From Flavobacterium sp. LHD-80 (GTDB lineage Bacteria; Bacteroidota; Bacteroidia; Flavobacteriales; Flavobacteriaceae), in the NCBI RefSeq assembly GCF_030929605.1, contig NZ_JAVFVS010000004.1:496001-560000 (forward strand): 64,000 nucleotides of DNA. Reading direction: 5' to 3'. Both the position numbers and the translations under genes were made by a program. The notes beneath the pieces were generated by a model that worked only from the letters and a program-made list of their open reading frames with translations, was not told the origin of the DNA and did no database searches. Each line of letters opens with the position of its first letter. The stretch's first letter is position 1. Positions 9,562 through 18,623 of this stretch are shown piece by piece.

Positions 9562-11865
9562 TTAATTTATTTGTACAAATTTACTTGCAATTACAGGATT
9601 TCCATTAACCACAATTGTTAAATCTTGATCGCCGCCTACAGTAAATGTTGTTTCATTATGATTTACAGCTACTTTCAAAATTTGATTCCTGAAATTGATT
9701 TTAAACGAATACCCTTTCCATTCTTTCGGGATTTTTGGAGAGAAATGAAGCTGGTCATTTTTCACACGCATTCCACCAAAACCTTCTACGATACTCATCC
9801 AAGTTCCAGCCATTGACGTGATGTGACAACCTTCTTCGACTTCTTTATTATAATCATCTAAATCTAGACGAGAAGTTCTTAAATAAAAAGTATATGCCAT
9901 ATCCATTTTATCTAAAACAGCAGCCTGAATCGAGTGCACGCAAGGCGAAAGTGAACTTTCATGAACCGTAAATGATTCATAGAATTCGAAATTGAGTTTT
10001 AATTCTTCTTTAGAAAAATGATCTTCGAAGAAATAAAAACCTTGTAAAACGTCAGCTTGTTTGATGTATGGCGAACGCAACACGCGATCCCAAGACCATT
10101 TTTGGTTAATTGGACGCTGTGAACGATCTAAATCTTTTACAGGAACTAAATCTTTGTCTAAGAAGCCATCTTGCTGTAAATAGATTCCAAGTTCCTTTGA
10201 AATTGGGAAATACATATCATCAGCTACTTTTTTCCATTCCTGAATTTCATTCGCCGAAAGGCTCACTTTTTCTAAAATGCGTTTGTGATCTGAAGGATAT
10301 TCTAAAGCTACTTTTTCAATTTGTTCTGCAGCAAAATCGATACACCATTTTGCAATATAATTGGTGTAGAAATTATTGTTGATGTTGTTTTCGTATTCGT
10401 TTGGACCAGTAACTCCAAGAATCACATATTGATTTTTCTCTTTTGAGAAAGAAGCTCTTTGGTGCCAGAAACGCGCAATTCCGATTAAAACTTCTAAACC
10501 TTTTTCTGGAATATAAGAGTAATCTCCCGTGTAACGGTAATAGTTGTAAATCGCAAAAGCAATCGCACCATTTCTGTGGATTTCTTCGTGTGTGATTTCC
10601 CATTCGTTGTGGCATTCTTCACCATTCATGGTAACCATCGGGTATAATGCAGCGCCGTTTTTGAAACCTAAATTATCCTTAGCGTTTTCAATCGCTTTGT
10701 CCAATTGATTGAAACGATAAGTCAATAAATTCCTCGCAACTTGCTGATCTTTTGTAGCCATGTAAAACGGAATACAATACGCTTCAGTGTCCCAATAAGT
10801 AGATCCTCCGTATTTTTCTCCGGTGAAACCTTTTGGTCCAATATTTAAACGAGAATCTTTTCCTGAATACGTTTGATTTAATTGGAAGATATTGAAACGA
10901 ATTCCTTGTTGTGCTTTTACATCGCCTTCAATAGTAATATCTGACATTTCCCAGATTTTTGCCCAAGCTTCAATTTGATTTTGAAGAAGTGCGTCATATC
11001 CTAAAGCAACAGCCGATTTAATTACTTTTTCGGCTCCAGCCAAAGTATTTTCGTGGTTTAGAGAAACCGTATATCCACCAATTTTTTGGATTGATGAGGT
11101 TTGTCCTTTTGCAATAATAGTTCCGTACGTATACTGAACTTTATCTGTTGTTGAATCGATTGTCGATGGCGAAACATTGATGTTTTCTCCGTTTGCCAAA
11201 ATCGTATTGTGCATGAAAGTAGTAACTTTAAAATGCGTTTTAAACGTTTGAGCCGTTACAAAAGCTTCATTTGTACCTTTTTTAACCTCAAGCGGTTCCC
11301 AGAATTTTTCTTCCCAGTTCGCATCTTCATTGGTTACACCAGCGTCAACATAAGGTTTGTAAACGATTTTTGCATCTTTATTTAAAGGTGTAATATCGTA
11401 TTTAATGATTCCGGCTTCGTCTAAATCTAAGGAAAGAAAACGACGAACATTTACAGAAATTTCTGTTCCGTTTTTTAGAATTGCTTCAAAAGAACGATTG
11501 TACCAACCTTCTTTCATATTCAATTCTCTGCGGAAGTTTCTAACTTCAGTACACATATTTAAATCAAGATTTTCTTCGTTGATTTCAATGTCAATTCCAA
11601 TCCAGTTTGGAGCGTTAAGTACTTTGGCAAAATATTTCGGATAACCGTTTTTCCACCAGCCCACTTTTGTTTTGTCTGGATAATAAATTCCAGCAATGTA
11701 ACTTCCTTGGAAAGTTTCTGCTGAATAAGATTCTTCAAAATTGGCGCGTTGTCCCATAGCGCCGTTCCCGATACTAAAAAGACTTTCAGAAGATTTTACT
11801 CTCTCCGCATCAAATCCTTCTTCAATAATAGACCAATTGTCTGGTTTTATATAATCTTGGTTCAT
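9562..11865 (-). CDS. GH65 maltose phosphorylase (or related disaccharide phosphorylase)
   Basis: 767 residues with no signal peptide, so cytoplasmic. Residues 1-270 are the beta-sandwich, 330-700 the (alpha/alpha)6 barrel, then a small C-terminal beta domain. The substrate-site signature YWDTEAYCIPF is near 358. The general acid is Glu490 in VTGPNEYENN, matching Glu487 of the Lactobacillus brevis enzyme. The phosphate-binding segment HESSLSPCVHS is near 635, as in phosphorylases rather than trehalases. The adjacent beta-phosphoglucomutase strongly supports phosphorolysis of maltose to glucose plus beta-glucose 1-phosphate. Kojibiose or trehalose specificity cannot be excluded from sequence. 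Lies between pgmB and susB on the same strand. Confidence 0.92.
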   Translation of the reverse strand: MNQDYIKPDNWSIIEEGFDAERVKSSESLFSIGNGAMGQRANFEESYSAETFQGSYIAGIYYPDKTKVGWWKNGYPKYFAKVLNAPNWIGIDIEINEENLDLNMCTEVRNFRRELNMKEGWYNRSFEAILKNGTEISVNVRRFLSLDLDEAGIIKYDITPLNKDAKIVYKPYVDAGVTNEDANWEEKFWEPLEVKKGTNEAFVTAQTFKTHFKVTTFMHNTILANGENINVSPSTIDSTTDKVQYTYGTIIAKGQTSSIQKIGGYTVSLNHENTLAGAEKVIKSAVALGYDALLQNQIEAWAKIWEMSDITIEGDVKAQQGIRFNIFQLNQTYSGKDSRLNIGPKGFTGEKYGGSTYWDTEAYCIPFYMATKDQQVARNLLTYRFNQLDKAIENAKDNLGFKNGAALYPMVTMNGEECHNEWEITHEEIHRNGAIAFAIYNYYRYTGDYSYIPEKGLEVLIGIARFWHQRASFSKEKNQYVILGVTGPNEYENNINNNFYTNYIAKWCIDFAAEQIEKVALEYPSDHKRILEKVSLSANEIQEWKKVADDMYFPISKELGIYLQQDGFLDKDLVPVKDLDRSQRPINQKWSWDRVLRSPYIKQADVLQGFYFFEDHFSKEELKLNFEFYESFTVHESSLSPCVHSIQAAVLDKMDMAYTFYLRTSRLDLDDYNKEVEEGCHITSMAGTWMSIVEGFGGMRVKNDQLHFSPKIPKEWKGYSFKINFRNQILKVAVNHNETTFTVGGDQDLTIVVNGNPVIASKFVQIN

Positions 11866-11895
11866 CTTTTAAATTAGATAATTGGGCAATTAAAT

Positions 11896-12037
11896 AATTA
11901 GATAATGTGTCGATTTGATAATTATTTTTCGACTCTTATCCTTATAATTGCTTGGTTGTTCTACGTTTTCATTTTTTAATTAGAAAATGGGTTAATCAGA
12001 AAATTAGATAATTGATTTTTCATTGCATTATCTAATT
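11896..12037. repeat. Inverted repeat region, AATTAGATAATG type
   Basis: The 186-bp gap between pgmB and the GH65 gene is full of TTAGATAATT units. AATTAGATAATG at 11896-11907 is reverse-complementary to CATTATCTAATT at 12026-12037, and partial copies flank both. It may be another intergenic palindrome or simply AT-rich repeat DNA. Confidence 0.45.
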
Positions 12038-12051
12038 GACACATTGCCACA

Positions 12052-12708
12052 TTAACCAATTAGTTTCTCAATAAAGCTTGTTTCGATTTGGGTAAAATCT
12101 TTAAAAATATAGTCAGCTTCATGTAAAATTGTTTCCTCACCAATTCCCACACTTACCATTTCTGCGATGTTTGCTGCCTGAATTCCAGCAACAGAATCTT
12201 CAAATACAATTGAATTTTTTGGATCAATATCTAATAATTGAGCCGCTTTTAAGAAAACTTCAGGATCTGGTTTTGCATTGCTGACATCATTTCCGTCAAC
12301 AATAACATCGAAGTAAGATAGAATCCCTGTTTTTTCTAGAATTGGTCTTGCATTTTTACTGGCAGAGCCTAATGCAATTCCTTGGTTTTTATCTTTTAAT
12401 AGTTTTAGAATTTTTAAAACTCCTGGAAGAATCTCACTTTCATCCATGTCAACTAAATAAGATAAATAATCTTCGTTTTTTTGAATCAGCCATTTGTCTT
12501 TGTCTTCCTGCGAAGCTTGAACATTTCCTAATCCAAGTATAATATCTAACGAACGAACTCGGCTCACGCCTTTAAGAAGTTCATTATCTTCATGCGTAAA
12601 ATTTATGTTTAATGACTGGGCAATTTTCTGCCAAGCTAAAAAGTGGTATTTAGCGGTATCAACGATCACTCCATCAAGATCGAAGATGAATGCTTTTTTA
12701 TTATTCAT
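12052..12708 (-). CDS. pgmB: Beta-phosphoglucomutase
   Basis: 218 residues from the ATG at 12708; an in-frame ATG three codons earlier (12717) is also possible. HAD subclass I enzyme: FDLDGVIVDT near 9-18 with nucleophile Asp10 and acid/base Asp12, cap helix, LGSASKNA (motif II), NAKPDPEVF (Lys of motif III) and VFEDSVAGIQAA (motif IV), all typical of beta-PGM. It converts the beta-glucose 1-phosphate made by the neighbouring GH65 phosphorylase into glucose 6-phosphate in the cytoplasm. The start overlaps the end of the MFS permease gene by 8 bp, indicating coupled translation in one operon. Confidence 0.93.
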   Translation of the reverse strand: MNNKKAFIFDLDGVIVDTAKYHFLAWQKIAQSLNINFTHEDNELLKGVSRVRSLDIILGLGNVQASQEDKDKWLIQKNEDYLSYLVDMDESEILPGVLKILKLLKDKNQGIALGSASKNARPILEKTGILSYFDVIVDGNDVSNAKPDPEVFLKAAQLLDIDPKNSIVFEDSVAGIQAANIAEMVSVGIGEETILHEADYIFKDFTQIETSFIEKLIG

Positions 12709-14221
12709 GGATTTCAATTTTAGTTTTACTATTTACCCTAAGAGTCAATAATCCTGCGAAAATCATTGATATTCCTCCAATTATTAGAGCGTAAATAGGT
12801 TCATTATGGAAGAATTGTTTGATTACAAATCCTAGTATTGTAGCGGCTACAATTTGTGGAATTACGACGAAAAAATTAAAAACGCCCATATAATATCCCA
12901 TTTTAGCTGCAGGCAAAGCTCCAGATAACATGGCATAAGGCATTGATAAAATACTTGCCCAAGCGATACCAACTCCCAACATTGGAAGGATCAGCAACTG
13001 TTTATCACCAATAAAATAAATTGAAATTAAACCAACACCTCCAGCGCATAATGCTAATAAATGTGTTGCTCTAACGCCTACTTTTTTTGCAATAACTGGT
13101 AATAAGAAAGCTACAGCTGCAGCGACTCCGTTATAAACTGTGAATAAAACAGAAACCCAGTCGGCAGCATCATTGTATACTTTTGAAGTGGTGTCTGTAG
13201 TGCCAAAAATGTGTTGTGTAACGGCTTGTGTGGTATAGATCCACATAGAGAAAAGTGCAAACCAAGAGAAAAACTGAACCCAAGCCAATTTTTGCATTGT
13301 TCTTGGCATGTTCAATAAATCGGTCATGATTATGGTAAAGCCATTCTGAACTTTTTTAGTTCGCAATTGTGATGCAATTACAAATAAAACGCCCATGAAA
13401 ATTAAGCCTACAAAAAGAATATATAGTTCTTTAGCAAGGCTATTTTCGAAAATTAAAAATGAAATTAATCCTCCAATACCAGCAAACAATACTCCTAAAA
13501 GCAATTGTTTTTTTGTAGAAACTCCAGATTCTATTTCTGAATTTTGCCCCTCTTTTTCTAAATCTTTTTTGCTGTTAGCTTCGAATGCATGAAGTTCTTC
13601 TGGAGTATATTCGGTAGTTTTGAAAACAGTCCATAAAACAGAAAGCAGAAAAACAATTCCGCCAATGTAGAAAGACCATTTAACTGCATCTGGAATAATC
13701 CCTTTAGGAGCAACGTTGCTTACATCGAAAACATTTGTAAAAAGATAAGGTAGGACAGAACCAACAACGGCACCAGTACCAATAAAGAAACTCTGCATAA
13801 CAAAACCTAATGCGCGTTGTTCGTCGGGTAAATTATCGCCAACAAAAGCGCGAAACGGTTCCATTGAAACATTTATAGAGGCATCCATTATCCATAAAGT
13901 TCCCGCAGCAATCCATAAAGTAGGAGAGTTGGGCATAATAAATAATGCAATTGAAGACAAAATGGCTCCAATTAAAAAATAGGGGCGACGTCTTCCTAAA
14001 CGAGTCCAGGTTCTGTCACTAAAATAACCAATAACGGGCTGAATAATTAAACCTGAAACAGGCGCAGCAATCCACAAAATTGGGATTTCATCTATTTTAG
14101 CACCAAGGGTTTCAAAAATTCTTGAAGTATTTGCGTTTTGCAGTGCAAAACCAAATTGTATTCCTAAGAAACCGAAACTCATGTTCCAAATTTTCCAGAA
14201 ACTTAATTTACGCTTTTCCAT
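12701..14221 (-). CDS. MFS sugar permease, probable maltose/maltodextrin importer
   Basis: 506 residues with about 12 membrane helices and a charged cytoplasmic loop (about 200-230) after helix 6. The N-terminus (FWKIWNMSFGFLGIQFGFAL) and the SDRTWTRLGRRRPY loop between helices 2 and 3 are typical of the GPH/SLC45-like sugar:cation symporters that Bacteroidota keep beside maltose genes. Its place directly before pgmB and the GH65 phosphorylase implies it brings maltose or short maltodextrins from periplasm to cytoplasm. First gene of the minus-strand arm. A palindrome centred on AAGCGCTT, a LacI-family operator core, lies 24-44 bp upstream of the start. Confidence 0.85.
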   Translation of the reverse strand: MEKRKLSFWKIWNMSFGFLGIQFGFALQNANTSRIFETLGAKIDEIPILWIAAPVSGLIIQPVIGYFSDRTWTRLGRRRPYFLIGAILSSIALFIMPNSPTLWIAAGTLWIMDASINVSMEPFRAFVGDNLPDEQRALGFVMQSFFIGTGAVVGSVLPYLFTNVFDVSNVAPKGIIPDAVKWSFYIGGIVFLLSVLWTVFKTTEYTPEELHAFEANSKKDLEKEGQNSEIESGVSTKKQLLLGVLFAGIGGLISFLIFENSLAKELYILFVGLIFMGVLFVIASQLRTKKVQNGFTIIMTDLLNMPRTMQKLAWVQFFSWFALFSMWIYTTQAVTQHIFGTTDTTSKVYNDAADWVSVLFTVYNGVAAAVAFLLPVIAKKVGVRATHLLALCAGGVGLISIYFIGDKQLLILPMLGVGIAWASILSMPYAMLSGALPAAKMGYYMGVFNFFVVIPQIVAATILGFVIKQFFHNEPIYALIIGGISMIFAGLLTLRVNSKTKIEIHE

Positions 14222-14245
14222 TATCGTAATTTGAAAAAATTATAC

Positions 14246-14264
14246 GATAAGCGCTTTGCTTATC
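14246..14264. promoter_or_regulatory. Candidate LacI-family operator upstream of the permease operon
   Basis: GATAAGC-GCTTT-GCTTATC is a perfect 7-bp inverted repeat with a 5-bp centre and contains AAGCGCTT (14249-14256), which fits the AAnCGnTT core common to LacI-family operators. It lies 25-43 bp upstream of the permease ATG and between that gene and the lacI-type gene. Binding by the neighbouring regulator is inferred. Confidence 0.5.
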
Positions 14265-14342
14265 AAAACTTTGTTTCTTTCGAAGTAAAACTAAAAGCCT
14301 TGACGGGCGTAAAAGTATAAATTATTTTTTTATTTAAGCTAA

Positions 14343-14371
14343 TAAAAAAGCCATAAATATTTTTTATGGCT
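14343..14371 (-). terminator. Intrinsic terminator after the LacI-type gene
   Basis: Read on the minus strand, AGCCATAAA and TTTATGGCT (plus 14349-14357 and 14363-14371) form a 9-bp stem followed by six U residues. It lies 26 bp after the regulator stop codon, so it should separate the regulator from the permease operon. Confidence 0.75.
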
Positions 14372-14396
14372 CTAGAATGCGTTGATTTTAAGAAAA

Positions 14397-15428
14397 TTAG
14401 TCAGTAGATTCTCTTTTTATTAAATGGGTTTCGATAACCTCAGTTGTGTAGTTTTCGTTTTCGTCTTCATCTTCGTCATGTTCGGCTTCAAGCCTTTCAA
14501 TAAGCATTTTGGCGGCTTTATTACCCATTTTTTCACCACTCTGACTGACCGTCGTAATGCTTGGAGTAGAGTATTTTGATATAATTCCGTCAGTAAACGC
14601 AATTACTGCTAAATCTTCAGGAACTTTTAATCCCATTTTTGATGCGGTTTTGATAATTGTTACTGCAAAAAGCTCGTTTACAGCAAAAACAGCATCAAAA
14701 GCTCTCGCGTGTAAAAGTTCCGAAATAGTGATTTCGCAAGTATCAACATCTTCAATTTTAATAATTAAATCTTCGTTGAAAGGGATTCCGTTGTCTAAAA
14801 GTGCTTTTTCGTAACCGTCTGTTCTTAATTTTCCAACACTTACATAGTCAACAGTAGTAACCAAGGCGATCTTTTTTCGGCCATTATCAATTAAACTCTG
14901 AACCGCTTCGTATGCAGCAGCTTTATCATCAATAATTACTTTATCGCACAAAATATCATTGGTAACACGATCAAACATTACGACTGGCATTCCCTGATTG
15001 ATGACTTCTGTGATGTGATGAAAGTCGCCTTTAAACTGAGTTTCTTTCGAGAGCGACATGATAAAACCATCGATACTTCCGTTGGCTAACATTTCCATAT
15101 TTAAAACCTCTTTGTCAAAAGAATCGTCTGACAAACAGATTACTACGCTATAACCGTGTTCATTGGCAACCTGCTCAATTCCGTTGATTACAGTAGAGAA
15201 AAAATAATGTACAATTTCCGGAATGATAATACCAATACTCTTGGTTTTTCGGTTTTTTAAGCTAAGAGCGATATTGTTAGGCTTATAGTTGTAAAACTTA
15301 GCAAAAGCTTGCACTTTTAGACGCGTTTCTTCGCCTATTTCCAGACTGTTTCTAAGTGATTTTGAGACAGTTGAAATAGATACGTCAAGTTCTTTTGCTA
15401 TCTGTTTTAAGGTTATTTTGCGTTTCAT
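14397..15428 (-). CDS. LacI/GalR-family transcriptional regulator
   Basis: 343 residues. The N-terminal helix-turn-helix TLKQIAKELDVSISTVSKSL (about 6-25) is followed by a hinge region (NNIALSLKNRKTKSIGIIIP). Residues 62-335 form a periplasmic-binding-protein-like sensor domain with typical motifs (SIDGFIMSLS, MPVVMFDRVTND, AVNELFAV, IAFTDGIISKYSTPSITTVSQ). The C-terminus carries an acidic run (EHDEDEDENE) near 325 that is unusual for the family. Located between the divergent SusCDE and permease arms, it is the likely maltodextrin-responsive regulator of both; no SusR-type activator gene is present in the window. The effector is unknown. Confidence 0.93.
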   Translation of the reverse strand: MKRKITLKQIAKELDVSISTVSKSLRNSLEIGEETRLKVQAFAKFYNYKPNNIALSLKNRKTKSIGIIIPEIVHYFFSTVINGIEQVANEHGYSVVICLSDDSFDKEVLNMEMLANGSIDGFIMSLSKETQFKGDFHHITEVINQGMPVVMFDRVTNDILCDKVIIDDKAAAYEAVQSLIDNGRKKIALVTTVDYVSVGKLRTDGYEKALLDNGIPFNEDLIIKIEDVDTCEITISELLHARAFDAVFAVNELFAVTIIKTASKMGLKVPEDLAVIAFTDGIISKYSTPSITTVSQSGEKMGNKAAKMLIERLEAEHDEDEDENENYTTEVIETHLIKRESTD

Positions 15429-15484
15429 AGTGTTTTTTGGAAAAAATCTAATTGATAATAAAGATGGATAATATTTTTGGTATT

Positions 15485-15564
15485 GGCAATTTTTGACTTA
15501 AAAGATTACAAAAAATAGAAAGTTTTCAACACTACCACGTTTTCGTAAACCAATAAAAATTGCC
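15485..15564. repeat. 10-bp inverted repeat in the lacI-susC intergenic region
   Basis: GGCAATTTTT at 15485-15494 is exactly reverse-complementary to AAAAATTGCC at 15555-15564. The second arm ends 5 bp before the TTG of the predicted susC promoter. It could be a pair of half-sites or a looping operator; no direct evidence of function. Confidence 0.35.
15539..15550. promoter_or_regulatory. Candidate operator upstream of susC
   Basis: GTTTTCGTAAAC is a 12-bp near-palindrome centred on CG, with one mismatched pair. It ends 19 bp upstream of the predicted -33 TTG of susC. A CG-centred palindrome of this size is what LacI-family proteins bind; the upstream position would allow either activation or blocking. 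Inferred from position and symmetry only. Confidence 0.35.
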
Positions 15565-15569
15565 ACCGG

Positions 15570-15598
15570 TTGTTCGTGTTAATAAATTCATAATTTTG
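15570..15598 (+). promoter_or_regulatory. susC promoter
   Basis: TTG at 15570-15572, an 18-base spacer and TAATTTTG at 15591-15598 match the Bacteroidota housekeeping promoter (TTG-N17-23-TAnnTTTG). Transcription would start near 15604, giving a leader of about 60 bases before the susC ATG. Confidence 0.7.
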
Positions 15599-15663
15599 AA
15601 ATTCGAAGTAAAATTAAAAACTTAACTAACAATCACAAACTCAAACTAATTTAAACAAAAAGT

Positions 15664-18606
15664 ATGAAAACAATTTACAAAAAGTTGTTATTTTTATTCC
15701 TACTGCTGCCGTTTACTGTGTTAGCTCAAAGCACATTGAATGGAACTGTTGTCGATAAGGCTACAGGACAGCCGATTCCGGGGGTAAATGTAAATGTACA
15801 AGGCTCAAAAGCAGGTACTTCTACAGATTTTGATGGGAAATTTCAATTGCCAAATTTAAAAAATGGTGATAAAATTGTCGTGTCATTTATTGGATATGTA
15901 AGCAGTACAGTAACTTTTTCTGGACAAAAAAACGTAAGCGTTACACTTGAAGAAGATACAAACCAACTTAAAGAGGTTGTTGTACAAGTAGGTTACGGTA
16001 CTGTTAAGAAAAAAGATGCAACAGGAGCTGTAACAGTTTTAGGTGCAAAAGATTTTAATAAAGGACCAGTACAATCTGCTGATCAAATGATTCAAGGTAG
16101 AGTAGCTGGTTTGCAGATTATTAACGGAGGTGGTTCTCCAGGAGCTGACCCGATTGTAAGAATCCGTAGCGGCTCTTCTCTTAGTGCAAACAACGATCCA
16201 TTATATGTAATTGATGGTATTCCAGTTGCAAATGGAGGAGTTGAAGGAGGAAGAAACCCTTTATCTACAATCAATCCGAATGATATTGAATCACAAACTG
16301 TTTTAAAAGATGCTTCTGCAACTGCAATTTACGGTTCAAGAGCTTCGAATGGTGTAATCATCATTACTACTAAAAAAGGTAAATCAGGTGATATCAAAGT
16401 TAGCTACAATGGAAATTTCCAAGTTTCAGAAATTACTCAAAAAGTTGATGCTTTATCAAGCGGACAATTTAGAGACTTTGTAAATGCAAACGGAAGTGCA
16501 TCTCAAATAGCAGCAATGGGTCAGGCTAATACAAATTGGCAAGACGAAATTTACAGAACTGCAATGGGTACAGATCAAAACGTTTCTGCAAGTGGTGGTG
16601 CTGATAATGTTACTTATAGAGCTTCTGTAGGGTATACTAATTTAAATGGTGTTTTATTAAGAGATAATTTTGAAAGAACAACTTTAGGAGTTTCGTTAAC
16701 TGGAGACTTTTTTGACAAGCATTTAAAAGTTCAAGTAAACAACAATACTTCTGTAATTAAAAGTAACTACAGTAATACTGGAGCAGTTGGTGCAGCTGTA
16801 GGTTTTGATCCAACACAGTCTGTTAGAAATGCTGATGGAACTTATTTCCAATGGATGGCATCTCCAACGGAATTTAATCAATTGGCTGGAAAAAACCCAG
16901 TTGCAATGATTAATCAACAAGATAATTTAGGTACCTTTAATAGAAGTATCGGAAACATTCAATTGGATTATAAAATGCACTTTTTGCCAGAATTAAAGGC
17001 TACAGTGAATTTAGGTTATGATCAAATGAGCGGTAGAGGTTTTGGTGGAACAGATGCAGATTATTTATTTGGTCTTAAAGGTTCTGGATACAATAACTCT
17101 TATGTAAATATAGAGAAGAGAAATAACAAGTTAATGGACTTGTATTTGAACTATAATAAAATGATTGAAAGTATCAGCACACAGGTTGACGTAACAGGTG
17201 GTTATACTTATCAAGATTTTAGAGAAGAAAAAAACAGATCAAACTATAATTTTGAGAATGATGTAAATACTGTAGAGTTATTTACTCCAACACATATCAA
17301 TTTACAGTCTTTCTTTGGAAGAGCTAATTTTACTGTTGCAGATAAATATTTAGCGACTGTTTCTATCAGACGTGACGGAACTTCAAGATTTACAGAAGAT
17401 TACCGCTGGTCAAATTTCCCTGCAGTTTCGGTTGCTTGGAAATTAAACGAAGAAAGTTTCTTGAAAGATGTTGCAAGCATCAACTCTATTAAATTAAGAG
17501 GAGGATGGGGTATTACTGGACAGCAAAATATTGGAAGTGCTTATCCTTCTATTCCATTATATTTAGCATCAAACAGTGCAGCTCAATATCAATTAGGAAA
17601 TACTTTTTATACTACTTACAGACCACAGCCGTATAACAGTAATTTGAAATGGGAAGAAACAACAACAATTAACGTTGGGTTAGATTTTGCTCTTTTCAAT
17701 AATAGAGTAACAGGTACTGCTGATGTTTACCAAAGAACTACAGACGATTTATTATTAAACACGTTGAATCCTCCTTTCTTCGGATTCTCTAATAGAGATA
17801 ATTACAATGTTGGTAGTCTTAAAAATAAAGGTATTGAGTTATCTGGAGAAGTAGTTCCGGTTCAAAAAGATAATATGGAATGGAGAATTGGTGGAAATAT
17901 TACATTCCAAAATTCAAAAATTACAGCATTAACAACAACTCAGGACAATACTCCTGGATTAGAAGCTGGAGATAATATAGCAGGTGGAACAGGAAATAAA
18001 ATTCAAAATAACCAAGTTGGTTATGCACCTAATTCATTTTATGTATTTGAGCAGGCTTACAATGCTGCAGGAAAACCAATGGATGGCGTTTTTGTAGACC
18101 GTAATAAAGATGGAATTGTAAATGAAGATGATATGTATCGTTTTCACAAACCAGCTGCTGATATTTTCTATGGTTTCTATACAACTTTTAATTACAAAAA
18201 CTGGGATTTCTCTATGAACTGGAGAGGTTCTTGGGGTAACTATATGTACAACAACGTAGATTCTGGTAATGGTACATACAATAATGTTTTAATCAGACAA
18301 AATGATTTGTCAAATGGTGTTGAGAACCTTTTAGAAACTGGTTTCAAACAAGGAAGTAATTTTCAGTTAAAATCTGATTACTATATTCAGGATGCATCTT
18401 TTGTTAAATTAGATAACGTTACAGTTGGATATACTTTCAATCAAAAAATAAAAGGTATTTCAATGTTAAAATTAACGGCATCAGCTCAAAATATTTTAAC
18501 AATCACTAAGTATGAAGGTTTGAATCCTGAAATTTCAAATGGTATTGATAATAATCTTTATCCAAGACCAATTACTTTCATGTTAGGATTAAACGCTAAC
18601 TTCTAA
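15664..18606 (+). CDS. susC: SusC-like TonB-dependent outer-membrane transporter
   Basis: 980 residues. Signal peptide 1-21 (ends TVLAQ), carboxypeptidase-like regulatory domain about 24-105 (LNGTVVDKATGQPIPGVNV), plug domain about 115-230 (GYGTVKKKDATGAV; PLYVIDGIPVANGG; ATAIYGSRASNGVIIITTKK), then a 22-strand barrel ending in LGLNANF with the terminal Phe expected of outer-membrane barrels. There is no STN domain, so it does not signal to an anti-sigma factor. It imports maltooligosaccharides across the outer membrane with SusD as lid. First gene of the susCDE-amylase arm, with its own promoter about 65 bp upstream. Confidence 0.95.
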   Translation: MKTIYKKLLFLFLLLPFTVLAQSTLNGTVVDKATGQPIPGVNVNVQGSKAGTSTDFDGKFQLPNLKNGDKIVVSFIGYVSSTVTFSGQKNVSVTLEEDTNQLKEVVVQVGYGTVKKKDATGAVTVLGAKDFNKGPVQSADQMIQGRVAGLQIINGGGSPGADPIVRIRSGSSLSANNDPLYVIDGIPVANGGVEGGRNPLSTINPNDIESQTVLKDASATAIYGSRASNGVIIITTKKGKSGDIKVSYNGNFQVSEITQKVDALSSGQFRDFVNANGSASQIAAMGQANTNWQDEIYRTAMGTDQNVSASGGADNVTYRASVGYTNLNGVLLRDNFERTTLGVSLTGDFFDKHLKVQVNNNTSVIKSNYSNTGAVGAAVGFDPTQSVRNADGTYFQWMASPTEFNQLAGKNPVAMINQQDNLGTFNRSIGNIQLDYKMHFLPELKATVNLGYDQMSGRGFGGTDADYLFGLKGSGYNNSYVNIEKRNNKLMDLYLNYNKMIESISTQVDVTGGYTYQDFREEKNRSNYNFENDVNTVELFTPTHINLQSFFGRANFTVADKYLATVSIRRDGTSRFTEDYRWSNFPAVSVAWKLNEESFLKDVASINSIKLRGGWGITGQQNIGSAYPSIPLYLASNSAAQYQLGNTFYTTYRPQPYNSNLKWEETTTINVGLDFALFNNRVTGTADVYQRTTDDLLLNTLNPPFFGFSNRDNYNVGSLKNKGIELSGEVVPVQKDNMEWRIGGNITFQNSKITALTTTQDNTPGLEAGDNIAGGTGNKIQNNQVGYAPNSFYVFEQAYNAAGKPMDGVFVDRNKDGIVNEDDMYRFHKPAADIFYGFYTTFNYKNWDFSMNWRGSWGNYMYNNVDSGNGTYNNVLIRQNDLSNGVENLLETGFKQGSNFQLKSDYYIQDASFVKLDNVTVGYTFNQKIKGISMLKLTASAQNILTITKYEGLNPEISNGIDNNLYPRPITFMLGLNANF

Positions 18607-18623
18607 TTCAAATAACAAGAAAA

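Noticed and set aside
10373..10615. 80-codon frame inside the GH65 gene
   Set aside because: Lies on the same strand in another frame, with composition and residues typical of a shadow of the real coding frame.
15429..15663. Riboswitch in the susC leader
   Set aside because: The leader from the predicted start is only about 60 bases with no recognisable aptamer; symmetric elements fit protein operators better.
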